From assembly GCA_009784825.1 (NCBI GenBank), contig WQXO01000001.1:127599-191598 (forward strand): a stretch of DNA of 64,000 nt. The letters run 5' to 3'. Every line of letters starts with the position of its first letter. Within the stretch, counting starts at the first letter, position 1. Source of the stretch: Oscillospiraceae bacterium (lineage in GTDB: Bacteria > Bacillota > Clostridia > Oscillospirales > Ruminococcaceae). The position numbers and the translations under genes were made by a program. This document shows, piece after piece, positions 34,478-42,202 of this stretch. The notes under the pieces are model-generated. The model was not told the origin of the DNA and did no database searches. It was given only the letters and a program-made list of their open reading frames with translations.

Positions 34478-34588
34478 CACGATATTAATACTTAACCCCA
34501 CGACAAGGCACACCGCAATCCCATTACCCATTCCTAAACTAACGGAATCCCGTGAGGTTTACCCGTGTGGATTTCTTGCAGGTACGAA

Positions 34589-34666
34589 TGTCCTCCGTAA
34601 TGCATTTCCCCACCCGAACAACGCAACACCCCCTTAACCGTATAGGTTAGGGGGTTATTGTGTGGG
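34589..34666. repeat. Right direct repeat (att-like)
   Basis: Repeats TGTCCTCCG of the tRNA-Ser(GCT) end, TAATGCATTTCCCCACCC and the CCCCC-TTAACC/GGTTAGGGGG terminator hairpin. The sequence just upstream of it is not tRNA-like, so only the very end of the tRNA is duplicated. Confidence 0.85.
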
Positions 34667-34673
34667 AATAAGC

Positions 34674-34702
34674 TTTACAAGCGGGCTTATGTGTGGTATA
34701 AT
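34674..34702 (+). promoter_or_regulatory. Promoter of the ECF S-component gene
   Basis: TTTACA (34674-34679) and TATAAT (34697-34702), spacer 17 bp, directly after the right direct repeat. Confidence 0.75.
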
Positions 34703-34735
34703 AAAAGTAATTTAACAAAAAGAGGGTTACACTTA

Positions 34736-35251
34736 ATGAACAGAACAATCAAATTAACAATTGTAACAGCACTTTTTACAGCATTAGTAACGGTATTTAC
34801 GTTCTTTGTGAAAATCCCTATAGCGAACGGATATATTCATGTAGGCGACAGTATAGTTTATCTTGCCGCTTGTATTCTTCCTTTCCCCTATGCTCTCATA
34901 GCCGCAGGGATAGGCGGTGCTTTTGCGGACACATTCGGCGGCTACGTTATTTATATAATTCCAACACTGATAATAAAGGCTTTAATTACACTGCCATACA
35001 ATTCAAAAAGCGAGAAAATACTCACCAAAAGAAACGCATTGATGGTTATTCCCGCAGGTTTAATAACTGTTGTCGGTTACTTTATCACCGCTTTTTTATT
35101 TTTTGGGTGGGCGGGTGCTGTTGTGGGTTTAATCGGTGATGTCATTCAAGCGGCGGGAAGTGCAGTATTGTTTATTGTGTTTGCAACCGCCCTTGACAGA
35201 GTGAAATTTAAGCGCGATTTATTTAACAAAGCATTTTTAATTGATATATAA
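34736..35251 (+). CDS. ECF transporter S component (substrate-binding membrane protein)
   Basis: A 171-residue membrane protein with five to six helices: VTALFTALVTVFTFFVKI, GDSIVYLAACILPFPYALIA, IIPTLIIKALITLP, LMVIPAGLITVVGYFITAF and VVGLIGDVIQAAGSAVLF. The spacing IPIANGYIHVGDSIVYLAA is typical of ECF S components that bind vitamins or their precursors. It would pair with an EcfAA'T module elsewhere. Ligand not predictable. ATG at 34736 preceded by AGAGGG. Confidence 0.82.
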   Translation: MNRTIKLTIVTALFTALVTVFTFFVKIPIANGYIHVGDSIVYLAACILPFPYALIAAGIGGAFADTFGGYVIYIIPTLIIKALITLPYNSKSEKILTKRNALMVIPAGLITVVGYFITAFLFFGWAGAVVGLIGDVIQAAGSAVLFIVFATALDRVKFKRDLFNKAFLIDI

Positions 35252-35273
35252 CAAAAACGGTTCATTTCACCCT

Positions 35274-35309
35274 CCCCCCTTACCCTCTACAGGTTAGGGG
35301 GTTGTTGTT
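35274..35309 (+). terminator. Terminator after the ECF S component
   Basis: Stem CCCCCCTTACCC..GGTTAGGGGG followed by TTGTTGTTT. It is the third copy of the hairpin found in both direct repeats at 32611 and 34630, here without the tRNA part. Confidence 0.8.
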
Positions 35310-35338
35310 TGACAAAGGGCGGGCGGGTGTGGTATGAT
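35309..35338 (+). promoter_or_regulatory. Promoter of the 174-aa membrane protein gene
   Basis: TTGACA (35309-35314) and TATGAT (35333-35338), spacer 18 bp, immediately following the terminator. Confidence 0.7.
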
Positions 35339-35375
35339 GAATAAAAAAAGATTAAAAGAACTACAGGGGTGAATT

Positions 35376-35900
35376 ATGGAAGATTACAGGGATTACGAAT
35401 TAAGCGAAATTGAATATAATGAGCTTTTGAAACAATACAAAAAATTCAACAATATTTTTAAAATAGTTTTTATAGTTACTATTGTTGTCGGGGTTATTTT
35501 TATTCTGCCAATGCTGTTGATATTGATGTTTACCATCGCCGAAATTTGGCTTCTTCCCGCCGCTTTGATAACTTTAGCTTTGTTAATCGGTATTCCGTTA
35601 ATCGGGAAAAAGGTGCTTTTATATTATTACAACGCTTTAAAGGAGGGTAGGTTTAAAGCCAAGCTTTCGCACCTTACCAAAAAGGAAAAGGTCAAAACAA
35701 GGTGCACTGACGGCGGGACGGATACGACTTATTATTTCTACTGCTGTAACGGTGAATTGAAGTTGCTTTGTTCTTATCCTTCGCATTTCAATGCCGCTTC
35801 AGAGGGCGACGAAATACTTATTATCGAATTTGACGACGCAAAGCGTGCAAGTGCCGGATTTTCCTTAACGCAGCTACGCAAAGAAGCGGGTTTCAGATAG
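35376..35900 (+). CDS. Small membrane protein of unknown function
   Basis: A 174-residue protein with an acidic helical N-terminus (EDYRDYELSEIEYNELLKQYKK), two adjacent membrane helices (IVFIVTIVVGVIFILPMLLILMF and WLLPAALITLALLIGIPLIG) and a cytoplasmic C-terminal domain with paired cysteines (TRCTDGGTDTTYYFYCCNG). Similar short proteins occur in Clostridia without known role. Site AGGGGTG. Confidence 0.7.
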   Translation: MEDYRDYELSEIEYNELLKQYKKFNNIFKIVFIVTIVVGVIFILPMLLILMFTIAEIWLLPAALITLALLIGIPLIGKKVLLYYYNALKEGRFKAKLSHLTKKEKVKTRCTDGGTDTTYYFYCCNGELKLLCSYPSHFNAASEGDEILIIEFDDAKRASAGFSLTQLRKEAGFR

Positions 35901-35920
35901 TCTAAACCGATTGAACACGT

Positions 35921-35950
35921 TTGACAATCGGGGTTCACATATGCTATAAT
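35921..35950 (+). promoter_or_regulatory. Promoter of the HD-GYP gene
   Basis: TTGACA (35921-35926) and TATAAT (35945-35950), spacer 18 bp. It sets the expected transcription start near 35957 and limits the possible start codons of the next gene. Confidence 0.8.
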
Positions 35951-35984
35951 ACTAAAAACCAATTCAAACAAAAAGGGGGCGGAC

Positions 35985-37136
35985 ATTATAAAAATCAGCA
36001 GACATTCATTAATATTCGGGCTTTCATATGCCTTAGACATTGCGAGCAAAAACAACCTGTCACACTCAAAAAGCGTGGCATATTTATCCGTCATGCTTGG
36101 CAGAGAAATCGGTTTAGACAAAACCACCATAATGGAGCTTTATTATGCCGCACTTCTGCACGACATTGCGTTGAGTAATTCCTATCAAATGCTGCAGCAT
36201 TGCGTAGACGGCGAGAAAATGCTGAAAAAACTGCCGTTGCCGGAATCAATCGCAAAAAACGTGTTGCACCATCACGAGTTTTATAACGGCACAGGGTTGT
36301 TTAAGTTAGCGGGGGATGAAATCCCTAAACCCTCCCAAATCATCTGTTTTTCGAGTGCTTTTGACGATATGTTCGGGAAAATGACGGAAGCATTCAACCA
36401 CAATCTATTTTTAAAAGTAAACAATTGGCGTGAAAACGTGAAAGAATTATTCTCGGCAGAAATCATGGAAGTGTTTGATAATCTCATCAAGCGTGAATCC
36501 TTTTTGCTTGATTATTTTAATCAAGAAACCAAGCACATGTTATCTAAAAAACTTGTGATAGACGATGATGTATATTTCTGCTGTGAGGATGTGGAAAAAT
36601 TCGCTCTATGTTTCGCAGACATTATCGACCAAAAAAGCCCGTTCACGTTTACTCATTCTCACGGAATTGCCGCCCTTGCCCGAAAAGCCTCAGCACACTT
36701 GGGCTACGACACCGAAACACAGAATAAAATGTATGTAGCGGGGCTTCTCCATGATATAGGCAAGTTAGATGTGTCGGTTGATATTCTGCATAAAAACGGC
36801 AGACTCGACCCTGACGAACGCTTTGAAATCAACAAACATACTTATTACAGCCGAAAGATTTTAGAGCAGATTGACGGGTTCGAGGAAATAACAGACTACG
36901 CCGCAAACCATCACGAAAAGCTTGACGGCACAGGTTATCCGTATCGCATTCACGGTGAAAAACTGAGCGAACTCGAAAGAGTTATGTCGATATGTGACGT
37001 ATACCAAGCCTTGACCGAGGAACGCCCGTACAGAGAAAACCTGCCAAGTGAAAAAGTATGGGCAATCATAGACGATATGTGCGAGAGGCAGCATTTAGAC
37101 AAAGCATTAGTCGAAAAGCTGAAGCAGGTATTCTGA
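35985..37136 (+). CDS. Tandem HD domain / HD-GYP phosphodiesterase, ATT start
   Basis: About 383 residues if started at the ATT at 35985, which sits after GGGGGCGGAC. The reading frame from there (ISRHSLIFGLSYALDIASKNN) looks native, and the nearest standard start, GTG at 36075, would delete 30 residues and leave a 118-nt leader. The N-terminal HD-like half has LYYAALLHDIALSN and LHHHEFYNGTG; the C-terminal half is a full HD-GYP domain (AGLLHDIGKLDV, HTYYSRKIL, NHHEKLDGTGYP). HD-GYP proteins hydrolyse cyclic di-GMP or related nucleotides. Own promoter. Confidence 0.85.
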   Translation: MIKISRHSLIFGLSYALDIASKNNLSHSKSVAYLSVMLGREIGLDKTTIMELYYAALLHDIALSNSYQMLQHCVDGEKMLKKLPLPESIAKNVLHHHEFYNGTGLFKLAGDEIPKPSQIICFSSAFDDMFGKMTEAFNHNLFLKVNNWRENVKELFSAEIMEVFDNLIKRESFLLDYFNQETKHMLSKKLVIDDDVYFCCEDVEKFALCFADIIDQKSPFTFTHSHGIAALARKASAHLGYDTETQNKMYVAGLLHDIGKLDVSVDILHKNGRLDPDERFEINKHTYYSRKILEQIDGFEEITDYAANHHEKLDGTGYPYRIHGEKLSELERVMSICDVYQALTEERPYRENLPSEKVWAIIDDMCERQHLDKALVEKLKQVF

Positions 37137-37141
37137 TTACA

Positions 37142-37170
37142 TTGACATATTTAATTAATTTTGTTATAAT
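37142..37170 (+). promoter_or_regulatory. Promoter of the hybrid kinase gene
   Basis: TTGACA (37142-37147) and TATAAT (37165-37170), both perfect, spacer 17 bp. Confidence 0.85.
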
Positions 37171-37216
37171 GATTTAATACTTAGTGACAGATAATTTGCG
37201 AGAGGGCTTGACAAAC

Positions 37217-40200
37217 ATGAAACTGTTGAAAAAATCAAAATCCATCCCCCTGATAATAATATTGACAATTGTATCAATTTTACTTACAATGCTTTCCGGC
37301 TGTGCGTTTAACAAACCAATAGAACGCCCGAACATGACCTCGACCCCATTCAACTCGTTTCGTGATATTCCCGACATAACAGCGGAGGAAATCGCTCAAA
37401 TTGAAGAACTGCAAAGGCTATACGAATCTTTTTCCTTCGGAATGATGCCCTCCACCGAATTGTTTATTAAGTCAAACGGCGAAATGAGCGGATATTCCGC
37501 ATTATTCTGCGGATGGCTGAGCGAGCTTTTCGGCATTGATTTTATCCCCGAAATCCATTCAGCGTTTGAAATCATGAGAAGAATAGACGCCTACGAGATT
37601 GATTTTACAGGGAACATGATGGCTACCCCCGAACGTCTTCTGCGATACCACATAACCGATACCATAGCCGAACGTCAGTTTGTGACAATGCGAATAACAG
37701 GCTCTTCCGACTTCAACAAGATTTTAGCGGAACGCCCGTTAAGGTTTATATTCATGGAAAACACTCCTGTTGAAGACTTTGTTGCCACCGTCACCGACCG
37801 AAGCACATACGAGGCAACATGGGTCACAGATTACCCAACGGTATACGAAATGCTCAAAAACGATGAAGCCGATGCCTTTATCGGTGCGAGTATTCTTGAC
37901 GCATTTTTCATTCAATATGAAGATATAGTTATTGAGGAATATTTCCCGTTGCTTTTTAACCCCGTGTCAATGGCAACGGCGAATGACGAATTCAAACCGA
38001 TTATTTCAGTTATTAACAAGGCACTCAGAAACGGTGCATTGCCTTATTTAAGCCACCTTTATTCCTTAGGCGAACAGGAATACAGACTGCATAAAATTGA
38101 CCAAATGCTCACCGATGAGGAGCGTGCCTTTATCGCACAGAATCCTACTATTTCAATTGCGGCATTTAACGTAAACTACCCGCTGAGTTTTTACAATCAC
38201 CGTGAAAACGAATGGCAGGGAATTTATTTTGACCTGCTTAACGAAGTGTCAGAGCTGACGGGATTAGTCTTTGAAGTAGCCCACGATGAAACCGCCAGCT
38301 TCCCCGTATTATTGCAATTACTTGAAAGCGGTGAAGCACGTGCAATCCCCTCACTGTCCTACACGAAAGAGCGTGAGGAGTTTTATGTCTGGTCAGATTA
38401 CGTAATAATTGACGAGCAGGCGGCACTTATATCGAAAGAGGATTTTCCGAAAATCACAATTAATGAAATATTCCACGTGCGGGTGGGTGTTGCCCGCAAC
38501 ACAAGCCACGCAAACATGTTCCGTGACTGGTTTCCCAATCACACCCAAATCATCGAGTTTGAGGGTGTAGACCAAGCGTTAGAAGCCTTAAAAAACGATG
38601 AAATCGACATGGTTATGACAGGTTCAAACCGTGTATTGCACTTAACCCACTTCCAAGAATTGCCCGGCTATAAGGTGAACAGGGCATTCGGTGAACCCGT
38701 TGACACAAAGATTGCATTCCGCAGGGAAGATGTTGTGTTGCAATCAATTGTCGACAAAGTGTTCAAAACCATTGACATTGATAAAATCTCAACAGGGTGG
38801 ACACACAGAACATACGATTACCGCACAAAAATAATCGAAGCACAGCAACCATTGTTAATGGGCTCGATTGTTCTTTTGTCGGTGGTCTTTTTCCTTATTG
38901 TTGTTGTCCTTGCGATAAAAGTCAGCGAAGGCAAACGGCTCAAAAAATCAGTTGAAGAAAAGACAAGTCAGATAGAGGAATCGAAAGAAGCCATGCGTAT
39001 AGCACTCAACACCGCAGAGGACGCTAACAGGATTAAATCTGTCTTTTTAGCAAACATGAGCCACGAAATCAGAACCCCCATGAACAGCATAATCGGTTTC
39101 TCGGAGCTTGCGTTAGACGACAGCCTTTCTGAAAAAACCGCACAATACATTATAAGCATAACCGAAAATGCAAAATGGCTGTTGAATATTATTAATGATA
39201 TATTAGACAGTGCAAAAATCGAGTCGGGGAAAATAGCACTTGAGCATATCCCGTTTGACCTGCAAGACGTGATTACGCAATGCCAATCAGCGATTTTGCC
39301 GAGGGTCAAAGAAAAAGGGATTACTTTATTTTGTTATGCCGAGCCGTTAGAGAGCAAACAATTATTAGGCGACCCCGTGCGATTGCGTCAGGTGTTTATG
39401 AACCTGCTGTCAAATGCGGTGAAATTCACAAACTCGGGAATTGTTAAATTGTTAGTTTCCGTAACAACCTCCGACGAAAACCAAGCAAAGATGAAGTTTG
39501 AAATTAAAGACAGCGGAATAGGAATGAACCAAGAGCAGATAGCGGGAATTTTTGAACCCTTTACCCAAGCTGACGACAGTGTAACACGGCGGTTCGGTGG
39601 CACGGGATTGGGTCTGCCGATTGCAAAAAACATCATTGAAATAATGGGCGGCACACTTACCGTGGAAAGCATACCCGGAATAGGCAGTAATTTCAGCTTT
39701 GAATTGACGTTTGATTTAATTGATGTTGACGATATTTCATCACCGATAAAAACTATTCTGAACGACATTCAAAAACCCAATTTCAGCGGCGAGGTTTTAG
39801 TTTGCGAAGACAACAATATGAACCAGCAGGTCATCTGCGAACACTTAGAGCGTGTCGGTTTAATAACCACAGTAGCACACGACGGGAAAACGGGTGTAGA
39901 CATTGTAAGGGAACGCATGGAAAACAACCAAGCTCCGTTTGATTTAATCCTCATGGACATTCATATGCCGGTAATGGACGGTTTGGAAGCCGCCGCAAAA
40001 ATCGAAGAAATGGGAATAAAAACACCCATAGTAGCTTTAACCGCAAACATAATGTCACGTGATTTAGAGCTTTATGAAACCAGCGGAATGCGTGACTATA
40101 TCGGAAAACCATTCACCTCACAGGAGCTGTGGAGATGCCTGATTAAATACTTTGCAATAACACAAGTCACCGAAATTGACAAAGCCGAGCAACTAACAGA

Positions 40201-40717
40201 AGACGAACAACTGTTAAAGAAAATGCAGGTTCATTTTGTCAGAAACAACCAAGATATATTTACTAATATAAGGCAAGCACTCGACAACGGTGACAATAAA
40301 ACCGCACACAGAATTGCACACACTTTAAAGAGCAATGCAGCTCAAATAAATGAAGAAAAACTGAAAAAAGCTGCAGCAGAAATGGAGAACATTCTCACAA
40401 ACAGCGAAATTTCACCCCCGGAACAAGCGTTAATTTCTCTTGAAGCCGAGTTGAAATCGGTTCTCAATAAGTACGCCCCTTTATTAGATGAGTTTAACTC
40501 ACGTGAAGTGGTGCAAATCACAGACACGGCGGCAATTCTCGAAATTCTCGAAAGGTTAGAGCCCCTGTTAATTTCACGAAACCCCGAATGTGAGAACCTG
40601 CTTGAAGAAATCCGTTCAATCCCGAACGGCGAAGAATTAGTCGGTTTTATCGAAAACTTCAACTTCAAGAAAGCACACAAGGAACTGTTAAAAATCAAAG
40701 AAAAGCTTTTTGCGTAA
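37217..40717 (+). CDS. Hybrid sensor kinase with two SBP domains, receiver and HPt
   Basis: About 1166 residues. The ATG at 37217 follows AGAGGG; the GTG at 37184 would be almost at the transcription start. Order: signal/lipoprotein-like segment (SILLTMLSGC), two periplasmic-binding-type SBP_bac_3 domains (about 45-275 and 300-525), a membrane helix (LLSVVFFLIVVVLAIKV), HisKA (FLANMSHEIRTPMNSIIGFS), HATPase (RLRQVFMNLLSNAVKFTNSG, DSGIGM, RRFGGTGLGL), receiver (LMDIHMPVMDG, IGKPF) and HPt (HRIAHTLKSNAAQI). BvgS-type phosphorelay architecture; it probably senses amino acids or similar small ligands. No partner regulator lies next to it. Confidence 0.93.
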   Translation: MKLLKKSKSIPLIIILTIVSILLTMLSGCAFNKPIERPNMTSTPFNSFRDIPDITAEEIAQIEELQRLYESFSFGMMPSTELFIKSNGEMSGYSALFCGWLSELFGIDFIPEIHSAFEIMRRIDAYEIDFTGNMMATPERLLRYHITDTIAERQFVTMRITGSSDFNKILAERPLRFIFMENTPVEDFVATVTDRSTYEATWVTDYPTVYEMLKNDEADAFIGASILDAFFIQYEDIVIEEYFPLLFNPVSMATANDEFKPIISVINKALRNGALPYLSHLYSLGEQEYRLHKIDQMLTDEERAFIAQNPTISIAAFNVNYPLSFYNHRENEWQGIYFDLLNEVSELTGLVFEVAHDETASFPVLLQLLESGEARAIPSLSYTKEREEFYVWSDYVIIDEQAALISKEDFPKITINEIFHVRVGVARNTSHANMFRDWFPNHTQIIEFEGVDQALEALKNDEIDMVMTGSNRVLHLTHFQELPGYKVNRAFGEPVDTKIAFRREDVVLQSIVDKVFKTIDIDKISTGWTHRTYDYRTKIIEAQQPLLMGSIVLLSVVFFLIVVVLAIKVSEGKRLKKSVEEKTSQIEESKEAMRIALNTAEDANRIKSVFLANMSHEIRTPMNSIIGFSELALDDSLSEKTAQYIISITENAKWLLNIINDILDSAKIESGKIALEHIPFDLQDVITQCQSAILPRVKEKGITLFCYAEPLESKQLLGDPVRLRQVFMNLLSNAVKFTNSGIVKLLVSVTTSDENQAKMKFEIKDSGIGMNQEQIAGIFEPFTQADDSVTRRFGGTGLGLPIAKNIIEIMGGTLTVESIPGIGSNFSFELTFDLIDVDDISSPIKTILNDIQKPNFSGEVLVCEDNNMNQQVICEHLERVGLITTVAHDGKTGVDIVRERMENNQAPFDLILMDIHMPVMDGLEAAAKIEEMGIKTPIVALTANIMSRDLELYETSGMRDYIGKPFTSQELWRCLIKYFAITQVTEIDKAEQLTEDEQLLKKMQVHFVRNNQDIFTNIRQALDNGDNKTAHRIAHTLKSNAAQINEEKLKKAAAEMENILTNSEISPPEQALISLEAELKSVLNKYAPLLDEFNSREVVQITDTAAILEILERLEPLLISRNPECENLLEEIRSIPNGEELVGFIENFNFKKAHKELLKIKEKLFA

Positions 40718-40753
40718 ATTTCAAAACAGCAAGAATAAAACAAGCAAAACAAG

Positions 40754-40845
40754 CATATCATTCAACAGTAGCCGGGTCGCCCCGGCGGGCATGCCGCCGC
40801 TTCAGCGGCGGGTGTTCTATTGCGAAAGAAAGGTTGAATGATATG
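40754..40845. repeat. GC-rich palindromic insert inside a long inverted repeat
   Basis: Outer arms CATATCATTCAA (40754-40765) and TTGAATGATATG (40834-40845) bracket two GC-rich hairpins, GCCGGG/CCCGGC and CCGCCGC/GCGGCGG. The right outer arm includes the ATG of the deacetylase gene and its spacer, so the hairpin could mask its start. Confidence 0.75.
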
Positions 40846-42066
40846 TTTGTTTACACAGTAACAAAAAAACGAGCGATAAGGTACGGATTAATAATCTTAG
40901 CCGTAATCGTGGGAATTATAATAGGAATAACTGCAATCCTCACCGCCATCAATTCCGGTGCAGAGGAACGCAAGGTACCCATTTACAGTGTGGAGCGACA
41001 GGACAATAAAATCGCCCTCACGTTTGACTGTGCATGGGGAAACTCCAACACTGACGAACTTCTCGCTGTTTTAGCGAAAGAAAACATCCGTGCGACATTT
41101 TTCGTCACGGGTGAATTCTGCGACAAATACCCCGAGGACGTTTTGAAAATCTTCAAGGCGGGTCACGAAATCCAGAACCATTCTGACCGCCACCCGCACA
41201 TCGACGGAATAAACATCAACGATTTAATTCTCGATACTAAGGAATGTTCCCGTAAAATCCGAATGATAACAGGCACAGCCCCCACTTTATACCGTGCCCC
41301 CTACGGTGAATACGATAACACGGCACTATTCACAATTGAGGGAATGGGGTATAAGTATGTTCAATGGGACGTTGACAGCATTGACTGGCAAGACCCCGAC
41401 GCAAAAACAATCGTCAACAGGGTTGTGAAAGGTACAAAATCCGGTTCAATTCTGCTGTTCCATAATGATTTGGCGAACACTACCGAAGCCCTGCCGGAGG
41501 TCATATCAAAGCTGAAAGAAAAAGGTTTTGAATTCGTCCCCGTATCCGAATTAATCTACCATAATAACTATCGTATTGACAATGCGGGCAGGCAGATTTT
41601 CGAGGGAAGCGGTAACTCCTCAGCGTTCATTCACACGGGCGGGAATGCGACAGTTGCCTCGGCAATGGAGTTAATGCTGTATAATCTTACACTTGATGAA
41701 ATCAAATCGTTGGAGGACGGGTTAAACCCACAAGTCGCCATGAAGCTTTCGGGAATTCTCACAGACGAGCAGATTAACGCAATAACCTCATTAAGCGACG
41801 ATGAACTGAAAGCGGCATGGGGTGCATTAATGGAGGCAAAGCTCACACAAGGCACCGCCGATGATTTACAATTGATTGACCAAGAAAACGAAGAGGGCGG
41901 CATTGGTATCACACCCATTTTCGATGAATTAGACAAAACAGTAATCGAGGGATTTATCAGCGAACAAAACGAGAACAACGAATTCGATTTGGAAAAAATT
42001 GCAGAGGTGGCGGCCGCCGCAGGATATGAACTGCCCATAGCGGTTGACGAATTCGCAAAACCGTAA
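40843..42066 (+). CDS. Membrane-anchored polysaccharide deacetylase (CE4)
   Basis: A 407-residue protein with one N-terminal helix (YGLIILAVIVGIIIGITAILTAI) and a NodB/CE4 domain like PdaA/PdaB of spore formers: IALTFDCAWGNSN (metal Asp), HEIQNHSDRHPHID, APTLYRAPYGEYD and GSILLFHNDL. It probably deacetylates peptidoglycan or chitin-like polymers. The C-terminal extension of about 150 acidic residues is unassigned. Starts at the ATG at 40843 preceded by AAAGG. Confidence 0.93.
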   Translation: MFVYTVTKKRAIRYGLIILAVIVGIIIGITAILTAINSGAEERKVPIYSVERQDNKIALTFDCAWGNSNTDELLAVLAKENIRATFFVTGEFCDKYPEDVLKIFKAGHEIQNHSDRHPHIDGININDLILDTKECSRKIRMITGTAPTLYRAPYGEYDNTALFTIEGMGYKYVQWDVDSIDWQDPDAKTIVNRVVKGTKSGSILLFHNDLANTTEALPEVISKLKEKGFEFVPVSELIYHNNYRIDNAGRQIFEGSGNSSAFIHTGGNATVASAMELMLYNLTLDEIKSLEDGLNPQVAMKLSGILTDEQINAITSLSDDELKAAWGALMEAKLTQGTADDLQLIDQENEEGGIGITPIFDELDKTVIEGFISEQNENNEFDLEKIAEVAAAAGYELPIAVDEFAKP

Positions 42067-42086
42067 AACTTTTCTCCGATAAATAG

Positions 42087-42133
42087 AAAAACACCTTGCC
42101 CGAGTTAGAATTAATTCGGGTTCGGTGTTTTAT
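42087..42133. terminator. Terminator after the deacetylase gene
   Basis: Imperfect hairpin AAAACACC...CCCGA with TCGGG...GGTGTTTT and a T-rich tail, between convergent genes. Confidence 0.75.
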
Positions 42134-42154
42134 TTATGATAATTCCCCTATGTG

Positions 42155-42198
42155 TGAGGGTTTCCCTTTCTGCGGAAAGGGGTGCCCGTAGGGCGGGG
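42155..42198. repeat. Palindromic mini-element near the 3' end of the GGDEF/EAL gene
   Basis: Short palindromic stretches CCCTTTC-N4-GAAAGGGG and GCCCGTAGGGC sit just downstream of the minus-strand stop. The GTAGGGCGGG piece recalls the element inside the glycosidase-like gene at about 5809. Confidence 0.5.
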
Positions 42199-42202
42199 TG
42201 GT

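Noticed and set aside
33014-34588. Prophage remnant with structural genes in the tRNA-Ser block
   Set aside because: No integrase, terminase, capsid or tail motif is visible; only an XRE regulator and two unknown genes.
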